Source: Bradyrhizobium sp. Ce-3
GTDB lineage: Bacteria; Pseudomonadota; Alphaproteobacteria; Rhizobiales; Xanthobacteraceae
Direction of reading: 5' to 3'
Assembly: GCF_022835695.1 (NCBI RefSeq)
Contig: NZ_BQUV01000002.1
Coordinates: 372,001 to 436,000 of the forward strand
Length of the DNA: 64,000 bases
Part shown: positions 38,312 to 46,860 of the stretch, in pieces
Position numbering within the stretch: the stretch's first letter is position 1
Layout of the letters: every line of letters begins with the position of its first letter
Position numbers and translations under genes: made by a program
Notes under the pieces: generated by a model
Database searches by the model: none
What the model saw: the letters and a program-made list of their open reading frames with translations, nothing else
What the model was told of the DNA's origin: nothing

Positions 38312-39592
38312 ATGGATGAGACCATGAACGAGCCAGTCCGTACCCGGCCTTTTGCGCCATTCGAATGGCTGCTGTCCGGACGCTATTTGCGCGCGCGCCG
38401 CAAGGAAGGGTTCATCTCGGTCATTGCCGGCTTTTCGTTCCTAGGCATCATGCTCGGCGTTGCGACGCTGATCGTGGTGATGGCCGTCATGAACGGCTTC
38501 CGCAAGGAACTGCTCGACAAGATCCTCGGCCTCAACGGCCACCTGCTGGTACAGCCGCTGGAATCGCCGTTGACCGACTGGAAGGATGTCGCCGATCGCA
38601 TCAGCCAGGTGCAGGGCATCCGGCTCGCCGCGCCGGTCGTGGACGGACAGGGGCTCGGATCGTCGCCGTTCAACGCGGCCGGCGTCTTCATCCGCGGTAT
38701 CCGCGCCGACGATCTCAACAACCTCACCTCGATCGCCAAGAACATCAAGCAGGGCACGCTCGAGGGGTTTGACGAGGGGCAGGGCGTTGCGATCGGCCGC
38801 CGCCTCGCCGATCAGCTCTCGCTGCATGCCGGCGACATGATCACGCTGGTCTCGCCGAAGGGCGCGGTGACACCGATGGGCACCACGCCGCGCATCAAGC
38901 CCTACAAGATCACCGCCGTGTTCGAGATCGGCATGTCGGAATACGATTCGACCTTCGTATTCATGCCGCTGGCCGAGGCGCAGGCCTATTTCAACCGCAA
39001 CAACGACGTGTCCTCGATCGAGGTGTTCACCACCAATCCGGACAAGATCGACACCTACCGCAAGCTGGTGACGGAGGCCGCCGGCAGGCCGGTCTTCCTG
39101 GTCGATTGGCGGCAGCGCAACTCGACCTTCTTCAACGCGCTGCAGGTCGAGCGCAACGTGATGTTCCTGATCCTGACCATGATCGTGCTGGTTGCGGCGC
39201 TCAACATCGTCTCCGGGCTGATCATGCTGGTGAAGGACAAGGGCCAGGACATCGCGATCCTGCGCACCATGGGGGCCTCGCAAGGCTCGATCATGCGGAT
39301 CTTCCTGATCACCGGCGCCTCGATCGGCGTGGTCGGAACGCTGACCGGATTCGCGGTCGGCATGCTGATTTGCCTGAATATCGAATCGATCAGGCAGTTC
39401 CTGTCCTGGCTCACCAACACCGAGCTGTTCTCGCCGGAGCTGTATTTTCTCTCCAAGCTGCCGGCCGAGGTCGATTTCGGCGAGACGCTCGCGGTCGTGA
39501 TCATGGCGCTGACACTGTCTTTCCTGGCGACGCTCTACCCGTCGTGGCGCGCCGCGCGCCTCGATCCGGTCGATGCGCTCCGGTACGAGTAA
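38312..39592 (+). CDS. lolC: Lipoprotein-releasing system permease LolC/LolE
   Basis: 426-residue inner-membrane permease of the LolCDE complex that extracts outer-membrane lipoproteins. One transmembrane helix near residues 30-55, a large periplasmic domain, and three helices in the C-terminal FtsX-like domain are visible; signatures are MNGFRKELLDKILGLNGHLLVQP and LRTMGASQGSIMRIFLITGASIG. As in many alphaproteobacteria, one permease gene replaces the lolC/lolE pair. ATG 38312 or 38324. The lolD ATPase follows after 9 nt. Confidence 0.94.
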   Translation: MDETMNEPVRTRPFAPFEWLLSGRYLRARRKEGFISVIAGFSFLGIMLGVATLIVVMAVMNGFRKELLDKILGLNGHLLVQPLESPLTDWKDVADRISQVQGIRLAAPVVDGQGLGSSPFNAAGVFIRGIRADDLNNLTSIAKNIKQGTLEGFDEGQGVAIGRRLADQLSLHAGDMITLVSPKGAVTPMGTTPRIKPYKITAVFEIGMSEYDSTFVFMPLAEAQAYFNRNNDVSSIEVFTTNPDKIDTYRKLVTEAAGRPVFLVDWRQRNSTFFNALQVERNVMFLILTMIVLVAALNIVSGLIMLVKDKGQDIAILRTMGASQGSIMRIFLITGASIGVVGTLTGFAVGMLICLNIESIRQFLSWLTNTELFSPELYFLSKLPAEVDFGETLAVVIMALTLSFLATLYPSWRAARLDPVDALRYE

Positions 39593-39601
39593 GGAGCCCA
39601 C

Positions 39602-40300
39602 ATGGCGGAGGGGGCGGAAGACGTACCGGTCGTCTATCTTCATGACATCAAGCGGGAATACCGGCAGGGCGAAGCGACGCTGACGGTCCTGAACGGCGCC
39701 AAGCTGGCGCTGTGGCCGGGCCAGTCGGTGGCGCTGGTGGCGCCGTCAGGATCCGGCAAGTCGACGCTGCTGCACATCGCGGGACTGCTGGAAAGTCCCG
39801 ATGACGGCGAGGTCTATGTCGCGGGGACGCCGACCTCGCAGATGTCCGATGTCGATCGCACGCAGATTCGCCGTTCCGATATCGGCTTCGTCTATCAGTC
39901 GCACCGGCTGCTGCCGGAGTTCTCGGCGCTCGAGAACGTCATGCTGCCGCAGATGATTCGCGGCCTCAAACGCTCCGAGACCGTGAAGCGGGCGACCGAA
40001 ATCCTGTCCTATCTCGGCCTCGGCGACCGGATCACGCATCGCCCGGCGGAGCTCTCGGGCGGCGAGCAGCAACGCGTGGCGATCGCGCGCGCGGTTGCCA
40101 ACGCGCCGCGGGTGCTGTTTGCGGACGAGCCGACCGGGAACCTGGATCCTGCTACCGCCAATCACGTCTTCAACGCGCTGATGCAGCTCGTCAAGGCGAC
40201 CCGGGTCGCGATGCTGATCGCAACCCACAACATGGACCTCGCTGCGCGGATGGATCGCCGGGTGTCGCTCTCGGACGGACAGATCGTCGAGCTCGAATAG
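39602..40300 (+). CDS. lolD: Lipoprotein-releasing system ATP-binding protein
   Basis: 232-residue ATPase of the LolCDE lipoprotein exporter. Walker [14 protein letters not shown] near residue 45, signature [15 protein letters not shown] near 148, Walker [13 protein letters not shown] near 170, and a conserved H-loop ([13 protein letters not shown]). Family length is normal. Directly follows its permease. A small inverted repeat CGCTTCG/CGAAGCG starts right after the stop codon (40301-40316) without a T-run. Confidence 0.95.
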   Translation: MAEGAEDVPVVYLHDIKREYRQGEATLTVLNGAKLALWPGQSVALVAPSGSGKSTLLHIAGLLESPDDGEVYVAGTPTSQMSDVDRTQIRRSDIGFVYQSHRLLPEFSALENVMLPQMIRGLKRSETVKRATEILSYLGLGDRITHRPAELSGGEQQRVAIARAVANAPRVLFADEPTGNLDPATANHVFNALMQLVKATRVAMLIATHNMDLAARMDRRVSLSDGQIVELE

Positions 40301-40408
40301 CGCTTCGAGCGAAGCGGGTCACGGCTCGCATGAAGAGCGCGCGCTAACAGACAGAATCTGAAGCCTTTTTCCACGCTGCTTCAAGTGGCTCGGAAGGTGC
40401 TCGATGCC

Positions 40409-40702
40409 TCAATAGGCCGGGCGAGGCCGTCGGCCGGGCTGCCTCGGCCGACGGTCGACCGGCGGTCCGGCGTAATAGGGGTTGTTGCTGCAGATCGCGG
40501 CGAGGCCCGCTGCCGAGGCGCGGCACTGCTCCAGCGACGTGTAGCCGCAGTCGGTATCCTCGCCACCCCAGCGGTAGTTGGTCTTGCAGACCGGTGAGGT
40601 CGAATCGTACTTCTGGGCATTCGCTGGCGTGCTCGCGACGGCAGCCAGGGCCAAGAATGGCGGAAACAGTGCCGGCAACAGTGCCAGAATCAGGTTGCGC
40701 AT
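40409..40702 (-). CDS. DUF3551 family secreted protein
   Basis: 97-residue exported protein of the DUF3551 family, which is abundant in Bradyrhizobiaceae. Signal peptide about 1-29 (ending STPANA), then a short cysteine-containing domain: C-x-TNYRWGGEDTDCGYTSLEQC and AAICSNNPYYAGPP with four cysteines, followed by an arginine/proline-rich tail. Function is unknown. ATG 40702 is used because the signal peptide starts there; the frame is open further upstream. It is a paralogue of the next gene. Confidence 0.75.
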   Translation of the reverse strand: MRNLILALLPALFPPFLALAAVASTPANAQKYDSTSPVCKTNYRWGGEDTDCGYTSLEQCRASAAGLAAICSNNPYYAGPPVDRRPRQPGRRPRPAY

Positions 40703-40822
40703 CGGAAGCTCCAATCGATCTGGCGCCGGCAACATTCGCACGCCGAACGTCCGCGCGAATAGGCGCCCAGCTGCGGGCGTGATCAACTCACATTCCCGCG
40801 CCGGCGATGCCGGGGCGGGGCG

Positions 40823-41122
40823 TCAGTGAATGAACAGGTCGAAGAAGCTGTCACCGCGTTCCCGCGCGGGCGTGTGCAGATACGAGCGCGGGTCGTTGTC
40901 GCCGGCATAATAAGGGTTGGCGACGCAGGTCTGCCCGATGCCGGAGGCCGTGGCGAGGCACGCCTGATAGGACGGGTAGGAGCAGTTGCTCAGGCCGGGA
41001 TAGCGGTCGCCCTGAATGCAGAACGGGTAGCGCACGCCGACGGCATGGGCGGGCGCGGTAGCCAGCGTTGCGAACGCGACCACAGACGCCGCGGCAGCAA
41101 GAATCATCGTCCGCATGTGCAT
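40823..41122 (-). CDS. DUF3551 family secreted protein
   Basis: 99-residue exported DUF3551 protein: signal peptide to about residue 27 (TAPAHA), then YPFCIQGDRYPGLSNCSYPSYQACLATASGIGQTC and VANPYYAG, with the four cysteines in the same arrangement as the neighbouring paralogue. The starts at 41122 and 41116 are equivalent in plausibility. The two genes are tandem on the minus strand and separated by 120 bp, consistent with duplication followed by divergence. Divergent from the porin gene at 41411. Function unknown. Confidence 0.75.
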   Translation of the reverse strand: MHMRTMILAAAASVVAFATLATAPAHAVGVRYPFCIQGDRYPGLSNCSYPSYQACLATASGIGQTCVANPYYAGDNDPRSYLHTPARERGDSFFDLFIH

Positions 41123-41410
41123 TCCTTTTTGCTGCGAAGATTCGATCTCGGCGCCGATCCAAATCGGACAAGCCGGTTCCGGTCAACACGATCTTGCGCG
41201 CAGCTGCGCACGCAGTTTTGAATTGTGAAAATTCTGCGGCAGCTATGTGGCAAAAGTTCCAAGAAGTGCCTGTAATACAGTATTAACTTCAAATTTGAGC
41301 GAAGTCGTTTGGGCCTTCCTGTTGCAGCGAAGTTACAGCAATTCCGTCGAGGGCTGCTATGACGGTGTCTCGCGGCCTTGGGGGCCTGTAGAAAAAGTTG
41401 GAACGGGAAA

Positions 41411-42148
41411 ATGAAAAAGATTTTGCTTGTCACCGCCAGCATGATCGCGCTCAGCGCGACGGCTGCTTCCGCGGCTGACCTCGCGGCTCGCCCTTACACG
41501 AAGGCTCCGCCGCCGATCGTCGCCACTGTCTATGATTGGACCGGCTTCTACATCGGTATCAACGGTGGTTGGGCCCAGAGCCACGACAACCGTTCGGTCG
41601 ATGGTCTCGGCCAGGCCGGCAGCTACGATGCCAACGGCGGCACCGTCGGTGGTCAGATCGGCTACCGCTGGCAGACCGGCGGCTGGGTGTTCGGTCTCGA
41701 AGCTCAGGGCAACTGGGCTGACCTGACCGGCAGCAGCGCGAACAACTTCGTCGCGGGCGGCGTTGTCCGTTCGAAGACCGACGCGTTCGGCCTGTTCACC
41801 GGCCAGATCGGCTACGCCTGGAACAACGTCCTGCTGTACGCCAAGGGCGGTGCTGCGGTCACCGATCGCAACTACCAGTTCCTGGCACCCGGCGGCGTGC
41901 TGGCGTCCCAGACCGGCTACGACACCCGTTGGAGCCCGACGGTCGGCGTTGGCCTCGAATTCGCCTTCGCCCAGGGCTGGTCGCTCGGCGTCGAGTACAA
42001 CCACATCTTCGAAGACACCCATGGTGCGACCTTCATCACCACCCCGGGTGGTGTCGCAGTCGCCGGCTTCCACACCGGTGGCGACACCGACATGGTCCTC
42101 GGCCGTCTGAACTACAAGTTCGGTGGTCCGATCATCGCGAAGTACTGA
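41411..42148 (+). CDS. Omp25-like outer-membrane beta-barrel protein
   Basis: 245-residue outer-membrane protein of the Omp25/RopB family. Signal peptide 1-22 (ASAADLAARPYTKAPPP follows), then the barrel with the family start VYDWTGFYIGINGGWAQ, alternating aromatic strands, and a C-terminal tyrosine (GRLNYKFGGPIIAKY). Such proteins are abundant porin-like surface proteins and symbiosis- or virulence-associated antigens in Rhizobiales. ATG 41411 with ACGGGAAA upstream. Its codon choice looks highly biased to C/G, consistent with strong expression. A strong terminator follows at 42179. Confidence 0.88.
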   Translation: MKKILLVTASMIALSATAASAADLAARPYTKAPPPIVATVYDWTGFYIGINGGWAQSHDNRSVDGLGQAGSYDANGGTVGGQIGYRWQTGGWVFGLEAQGNWADLTGSSANNFVAGGVVRSKTDAFGLFTGQIGYAWNNVLLYAKGGAAVTDRNYQFLAPGGVLASQTGYDTRWSPTVGVGLEFAFAQGWSLGVEYNHIFEDTHGATFITTPGGVAVAGFHTGGDTDMVLGRLNYKFGGPIIAKY

Positions 42149-42178
42149 TCGCTCGCATAATCCAAGCGACGACGAAAA

Positions 42179-42204
42179 CCCCGGGCCTTGGCCCGGGGTT
42201 TTTT
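42179..42204 (+). terminator. Rho-independent terminator of the porin gene
   Basis: CCCCGGGCC (42179-42187) pairs perfectly with GGCCCGGGG (42190-42198), with a 2-nt gap (effectively a tight loop), followed by six T. It lies 31 nt after the porin stop codon. Confidence 0.93.
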
Positions 42205-42290
42205 GTTGGCTTGGGACGAATTGGCCGTGGATGCGGTTTCGCCGCCCGGCAGGGGTTTCCGACGAACGGCCGACGCCGCATATTCGGGGC

Positions 42291-42536
42291 ATGACGGAAC
42301 GCCAGCTGACCTCCGAGCTAACCTGCCCGCGCTGCGGCCACGTCTCTGTCGAGACGATGCCGACCGACGCCTGCCAGTTCTTCTATGATTGCAAGGGATG
42401 CGGCACCCGGCTGAAGCCGAAGCCGGGCGATTGCTGCGTTTATTGCTCTTACGGAACGGTCAGGTGCCCGCCAATGCAGGCCGGCGATTGCTGCGGGTCA
42501 ACCGCGCCAGCAAATCGGACTCCTGTGAATGAATAG
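42291..42536 (+). CDS. GDCCVxC-type cysteine-rich small protein
   Basis: 81-residue protein with 11 cysteines: CPRC (12-15), a lone C28, CKGC (34-37), the family-defining GDCCVYC (47-52), C59, and a second GDCC (66-68). CxxC pairs suggest a zinc-ribbon-like or other metal/redox site. The family is described as GDCCVxC (seleno)proteins; here no in-frame TGA is present, so the cysteine form is encoded. Function unknown; related genes are often near metal or mercury transport genes. ATG 42291. Overlaps the next gene by 8 nt. Confidence 0.8.
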   Translation: MTERQLTSELTCPRCGHVSVETMPTDACQFFYDCKGCGTRLKPKPGDCCVYCSYGTVRCPPMQAGDCCGSTAPANRTPVNE

Positions 42537-42753
42537 ATCAATCAAGGGCCGTTTGATCGCCTTGGCCGTGGTTGAGTTGGTGATAGGCGGCATGTGGCTG
42601 TCCGGTACTGTCAACCCGGCGGTTTTCGCTGTGCTGACGCTTGGCGTGCCCGCACTGGCTCTGACGGTCGCCATGCCAATCGTGTATTTGATCAGGTCCA
42701 ATCGCTCCAATCGTTCTGCAACTCAAAACGAGCCGCCTTCAAATCCCAACTAG
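42529..42753 (+). CDS. Small two-helix membrane protein coupled to the GDCCVxC gene
   Basis: 74-residue protein with a short basic start and two hydrophobic helices (about 9-26, LIALAVVELVIGGMWL, and 30-56), and a polar C-terminal tail rich in Asn and Ser. Start ATG lies inside the end of the GDCCVxC gene (8-nt overlap), so the two are translationally coupled and probably functionally linked. I do not recognise a family. Composition is less GC-biased in the third positions than nearby housekeeping genes. Confidence 0.65.
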   Translation: MNRSIKGRLIALAVVELVIGGMWLSGTVNPAVFAVLTLGVPALALTVAMPIVYLIRSNRSNRSATQNEPPSNPN

Positions 42754-42838
42754 GTTAAGCGCTCCCGCCGGGGCGAACGCTTTCAAATTATCGAGTCGCT
42801 GCCAGCTCCCGCCACGATTAACCACGCGAATTCTTTCG

Positions 42839-42861
42839 GGGTCAGTTTTCAAAACTGACCC
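42839..42861. repeat. Perfect 23-bp palindrome
   Basis: GGGTCAGTTTT, a central C, and AAAACTGACCC: 11-bp arms with no mismatch, just upstream of the LexA-controlled promoter. It is too AT-rich at the loop end to form a good terminator and no T-run follows. It could be a protein-binding site or a solitary insertion-sequence end (some IS21-type ends have similar GTCAGTTT...GACCCACTACC sequence, from memory). No transposase gene is nearby. Confidence 0.45.
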
Positions 42862-42872
42862 ACTACCGTTGC

Positions 42873-42900
42873 TTGACTCTTAGAACAAAAAAGGAACAAT
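42873..42900 (+). promoter_or_regulatory. Promoter of the SOS-controlled membrane peptide
   Basis: TTGACT (42873-42878) and AACAAT (42895-42900) with a 16-bp spacer form a reasonable -35/-10 pair. The first LexA box covers the spacer and -10; the second covers the expected transcription start. This is a geometry for repression by occlusion of RNA polymerase. Confidence 0.55.
42883..42897. promoter_or_regulatory. LexA (SOS) box 1, GAAC-N7-GAAC
   Basis: GAACAAAAAAGGAAC is an exact match to the alphaproteobacterial LexA operator GTTC-N7-GTTC read on the other strand. It overlaps the predicted promoter of the 32-residue membrane peptide. Confidence 0.75.
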
Positions 42901-42915
42901 GTTCTGCATACGTTC
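42901..42915. promoter_or_regulatory. LexA (SOS) box 2, GTTC-N7-GTTC
   Basis: GTTCTGCATACGTTC is a second exact match to the alphaproteobacterial LexA operator, 3 nt after box 1. Two exact boxes in 33 bp are very unlikely by chance. The start codon of the small ORF is 20 bp downstream. Confidence 0.78.
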
Positions 42916-42934
42916 CAGTTCAGGGAGAGCGGCC

Positions 42935-43033
42935 ATGTTGAAGATTTTCGTGCAGGAAGCTGCAGCGCTGGCATCGATCACGCTGTTCGTCGGGATGATC
43001 GCGGTGTGGGCCCAGCTGATCACCCAGTTCTGA
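42935..43033 (+). CDS. LexA-controlled 32-residue membrane peptide (SidA-like)
   Basis: A 32-residue ORF starting ATG 42935 with AGGGAG 7 nt upstream. The peptide is MLKIFVQEAAALASITLF followed by VGMIAVWAQLITQF: a short N-terminal segment with Lys and Glu, one transmembrane helix of about 20 residues, and a brief polar tail. The promoter carries two exact LexA boxes. In Caulobacter, the 29-residue SOS-induced inner-membrane peptide SidA blocks division through FtsW/FtsN. Size, single helix and LexA control agree, so a DNA-damage division inhibitor is the leading hypothesis. Homology to SidA could not be tested. It lies 190 bp before dnaE. Confidence 0.75.
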   Translation: MLKIFVQEAAALASITLFVGMIAVWAQLITQF

Positions 43034-43223
43034 AAATGCACCCGCGGCCAGGGGCATAGCTGCGCCCTTGGGGAAAAGCGGGACGACCTGCCGCCGCGCC
43101 GCCTTCGGCGTGGACTTGGCCGGGCCGAGGCCCCACGATGGGGGATGCGAGTCGGTCTGATGCTTTCGAGTTCCGGCTTTGGACTCGCGTCATCCCTGAC
43201 TTCAAGAGATCCCGTAAGCAGCC

Positions 43224-46200
43224 ATGCCGAATGCCGGATTCGTTCATCTTCACGTCCATTCCGCCTATTCGCTGCTGAAGGGCTCGATCAAGATCGCCAA
43301 GCTCGGCGAACTTGCGAAGGCCGACCGCCAGCCGGCGCTGGCGCTCACCGATACCGACAACATGTTCGGGGCGCTGGAATTCTCCGACAAGATGGCCGGC
43401 TACGGCATCCAGCCGATCGTCGGCTGCGAGGTTGCGGTGGATTTCGGCGACGTCGACCCGAACACGCGGAGCATCCTGGCGACGACGGGACCGACACGGA
43501 TCGTGCTGCTGGCGGCGCGCGAGCGCGGCTACCAGAACCTGATGCGGCTCAATTCGCGGGCGTTTCTGGAGACGCCGGTCAACCAGACCCCGCATATCAA
43601 GTTCGACTGGCTCATCGATAACGCTGAAGGCCTGATCGCGCTGACCGGCGGTCCCGACGGGCCGATCGCGCTGGCGCTGCGCGCCGAGCAGGCGGCGCTG
43701 GCGGCGACCCGTTGCGAGCGCCTGGCGAGCCTGTTCGGCGATCGCCTCTACATCGAATTGCAGCGCCATGGCATCGACAAGGAGCGCCGCACCGAGGGCG
43801 GCCTGATCGATCTCGCCTATGCGAAGGGCCTGCCGCTGGTTGCGACCAACGAGCCGTATTTCGCCAGCAGCGACGACTACGAATCGCATGATGCGCTGCT
43901 GTGCATCGCCGGCGGCCATCTGATCGCCGAGACCAACCGCGAGCAATTGACTCCCGATCACCGCTTCAAGAGCCGTGCGGAAATGGCGGTGCTGTTCGCC
44001 GATATTCCGGAGGCGCTGGCCTCGACGGTGGAGATCGCCGAGCGCTGCTCGTTCCGCCCGAAGACACGCAAGCCGATCCTGCCGTTCTTCACGGTCGGCG
44101 GCGCCGCCAGCGCCGACGCGGCCGCCGACGAGGCCGCCGAGCTGAAGCGTCAGGCCGAGGAGGGGCTTGCCAATCGCCTGCGGGTGCACGGTCTGTCGCC
44201 GGGCATGACCGAGGAGGACTACAGCAAGCGCCTGGCCTTCGAGCTCGACGTAATCATGCGGATGAAATACGCGGGCTACTTCCTGATCGTCTCGGACTTC
44301 ATCAAATGGGCCAAGGCGCAGGGCATTCCGGTCGGACCGGGCCGCGGCTCCGGTGCCGGCTCGCTGGTCGCCTGGGTGCTCACCATCACCGACCTCGATC
44401 CGATGCGCTTCGCCTTGCTGTTCGAGCGCTTCCTCAATCCCGAACGCGTCTCGATGCCGGACTTCGACATCGACTTCTGCCAGGACCGCCGCGGCGAGGT
44501 GATCCAGTATGTGCAGGAGCGCTACGGCCGCGACCAGGTGGCGCAGATCATCACCTTCGGTACGCTGCAGGCGCGCGGCGTGCTGCGCGACGTCGGGCGC
44601 GTGCTGCAGATGCCGTACGGGCAGGTCGACAAGCTGACCAAGCTGGTGCCGCAAAATCCCGCGGCGCCCGTGACGCTGGCGCAGGCGATCGAGGGCGAGC
44701 CGAAGCTGCAGGCATTCCGCGACGAGGATCCGGTGGTGGCGCGTGCGTTCGACATCGCACAGCGCCTCGAGGGTTTGACGCGCCACGCCTCGACGCATGC
44801 CGCGGGTATCGTGATCGGCGACCGGCCGCTGAGCGAGCTGGTGCCGATGTACCGCGATCCGAAATCCGACATGCCGGTGACCCAGTTCAACATGAAATGG
44901 GTCGAGCCGGCAGGCCTCGTCAAGTTCGACTTCCTCGGCCTCAAGACGCTGACGGTGCTCGACGTCGCGGTGAAGCTGCTCAAGCAGCGCGACGTCCACG
45001 TCGACCTCGCGACGCTGCCGATCGACGACGCGCCGAGCTACCAGATGCTGGCGCGGGGCGATGTCGTCGGCGTGTTCCAGGTGGAAAGCCAGGGCATGCG
45101 GCGCGCGCTGATCGACATGCGGCCCGACCGCTTCGAGGACATCATCGCGCTGGTGGCGCTGTATCGCCCGGGCCCGATGGCGAACATCCCGACCTATTGC
45201 GCGCGCAAGCATGGCGACGAGGAGTCGGAATATCTGCATCCGATCCTGGAGCCGATCCTGAAGGAGACGTTCGGCGTCATCATCTATCAGGAACAGGTGA
45301 TGCAGATCGCGCAGCAGATGGCGGGCTACTCGCTCGGCCAGGCCGACCTGCTGCGCCGCGCGATGGGCAAGAAGATCCGCGCCGAGATGGACAAGCAGCG
45401 CGACGTCTTCGTCGCCGGCGCGATGAAGAACGGGGTGTCGAAGGGCCAGGCCGAGACGATCTTCGAGCTGCTCGCCAAGTTCGCCGACTACGGCTTCAAC
45501 AAGAGCCACGCGGCGGCCTATGCGCTGGTGTCGTATCACACCGCCTACATGAAGGCGCATTACCCGGTCGAGTTCCTCGCGGCGTCGATGACGCTCGAAC
45601 TCAACAACACCGACAAGCTCTCCGAATTTCGCTCCGAGGCGCAGCGGCTCGGCATCAAGGTCGAGGCGCCCAACATCAATCGCTCCGGGCCGACCTTCGA
45701 GGTCAGCGGCAACACGATCTACTACGCGCTCGCCGCGCTGAAAGGCGTCGGCATCCAGGCGGTGGAGCAGATCATCGAGGAGCGCAACAAGAAGGGGGCC
45801 TTCACCTCGCTCGCCGATTTTGCCGCAAGGGTGAGCCCGCGCGCCGTCAACAAGCGGATCATCGAGAGCCTCGCCGCGGCCGGCGCCTTCGACACGCTGG
45901 ACCCGAACAGGGCCCGTGTCTTCGCCGGCGCCGATGCGATCCTCGCGGCGTGCCAGCGCAGCCACGAGGCCGCGACCTCGGGCCAGAACGACATGTTCGG
46001 CAGCGCTCCGGATGCGCCCAGCATCGTGCTGCCGCAGGTCGAGCCATGGCTGCCTGCGGACCGGCTGCGCCGCGAGTATGATGCGATCGGCTTCTTCCTG
46101 TCGGGCCATCCGCTCGACGACTACGCGACCGCGCTGAAGCGGCTGCGGGTGCAGTCCTGGGCGGAGTTCTCGCGCGCGGTGAAGACCGGCGCGACGGCCG

Positions 46201-46751
46201 GCAAGGTCGCGGCGACCGTGGTGTCGCGCATGGAGCGGCGCACCAAGACCGGCAACAAGATGGGCATCATGGGCCTGTCGGACCCGACCGGCCATTTCGA
46301 GGCGGTCTTGTTCTCCGAGGGCCTCGCGCAATACCGCGACGTGCTCGAGCCCGGCGCGGCCGTGCTGCTGCAGCTTGGCGCCGAGCTGCAGGGCGAGGAC
46401 GTGCGGGCGAGGGTGCTGCACGCCGAGCCGCTGGATCACGCCGCGGCCAAGACGCAAAAAGGCCTGCGCATCTTCGTGCGCGACACCAAGCCGCTGGATT
46501 CGATCGCCCGCCGTCTCAACATGCCGGACGCTGCGCCCGCGCCGGGCGGCGCCGCAAGGATGCCGGCGGCCAAGCCTGCGCCGGCAGCTGCGCCGCCGGC
46601 AGGTGCAGCCGATGGTGACGTCTCGCTGGTGATGATGCTCGACCTCGAAACCGAGGTGGAGATGAAGCTGCCCGGCCGCTACAAGGTCTCGCCGCAGATC
46701 GCCGGTGCGATCAAGGCGGTCGCGGGTGTGGTCGACGTCCAGACGCTGTAG
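43224..46751 (+). CDS. dnaE: DNA polymerase III subunit alpha (replicative)
   Basis: 1175-residue catalytic subunit of the replicative polymerase. N-terminal PHP domain (FVHLHVHSAYSLLKGSIKI), polymerase palm with VGPGRGSGAGSLVAWVLTI near residue 370 and the catalytic aspartates in PDFDIDFCQDRRGEVIQYV near 415, then the ATHAAGIVIGDRPL and GYSLGQADLLRRAMGKK segments, a helix-hairpin-helix region, and an OB-fold. It is the DnaE1 class, not the error-prone DnaE2/ImuC: it has the PHP HVHS motif and full length, and no imuA/imuB genes flank it. ATG 43224. The LexA-regulated peptide upstream is a separate transcript; 190 bp lie between them. Confidence 0.96.
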   Translation: MPNAGFVHLHVHSAYSLLKGSIKIAKLGELAKADRQPALALTDTDNMFGALEFSDKMAGYGIQPIVGCEVAVDFGDVDPNTRSILATTGPTRIVLLAARERGYQNLMRLNSRAFLETPVNQTPHIKFDWLIDNAEGLIALTGGPDGPIALALRAEQAALAATRCERLASLFGDRLYIELQRHGIDKERRTEGGLIDLAYAKGLPLVATNEPYFASSDDYESHDALLCIAGGHLIAETNREQLTPDHRFKSRAEMAVLFADIPEALASTVEIAERCSFRPKTRKPILPFFTVGGAASADAAADEAAELKRQAEEGLANRLRVHGLSPGMTEEDYSKRLAFELDVIMRMKYAGYFLIVSDFIKWAKAQGIPVGPGRGSGAGSLVAWVLTITDLDPMRFALLFERFLNPERVSMPDFDIDFCQDRRGEVIQYVQERYGRDQVAQIITFGTLQARGVLRDVGRVLQMPYGQVDKLTKLVPQNPAAPVTLAQAIEGEPKLQAFRDEDPVVARAFDIAQRLEGLTRHASTHAAGIVIGDRPLSELVPMYRDPKSDMPVTQFNMKWVEPAGLVKFDFLGLKTLTVLDVAVKLLKQRDVHVDLATLPIDDAPSYQMLARGDVVGVFQVESQGMRRALIDMRPDRFEDIIALVALYRPGPMANIPTYCARKHGDEESEYLHPILEPILKETFGVIIYQEQVMQIAQQMAGYSLGQADLLRRAMGKKIRAEMDKQRDVFVAGAMKNGVSKGQAETIFELLAKFADYGFNKSHAAAYALVSYHTAYMKAHYPVEFLAASMTLELNNTDKLSEFRSEAQRLGIKVEAPNINRSGPTFEVSGNTIYYALAALKGVGIQAVEQIIEERNKKGAFTSLADFAARVSPRAVNKRIIESLAAAGAFDTLDPNRARVFAGADAILAACQRSHEAATSGQNDMFGSAPDAPSIVLPQVEPWLPADRLRREYDAIGFFLSGHPLDDYATALKRLRVQSWAEFSRAVKTGATAGKVAATVVSRMERRTKTGNKMGIMGLSDPTGHFEAVLFSEGLAQYRDVLEPGAAVLLQLGAELQGEDVRARVLHAEPLDHAAAKTQKGLRIFVRDTKPLDSIARRLNMPDAAPAPGGAARMPAAKPAPAAAPPAGAADGDVSLVMMLDLETEVEMKLPGRYKVSPQIAGAIKAVAGVVDVQTL

Positions 46752-46860
46752 ACGACGATCGCGCCGACGCTGCGGAAAGCGCATGCGTATGGCTTAAGTG
46801 CTATTGCAACCAAACCGTGCCGCTTACTATGATCACGCCCGCTGGGAATTCCGGGGCGGG

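Noticed and set aside
40301-40316. Terminator after lolD (CGCTTCG/CGAAGCG)
   Set aside because: The stem is short, with a 2-nt loop, and no T-run follows on either strand.
43224-46751. dnaE considered as error-prone dnaE2/imuC because of the SOS boxes upstream
   Set aside because: The protein is the 1175-residue replicative type with an intact PHP segment; imuA and imuB are absent; the LexA boxes lie tightly around the promoter of the small peptide, 300 bp before dnaE.
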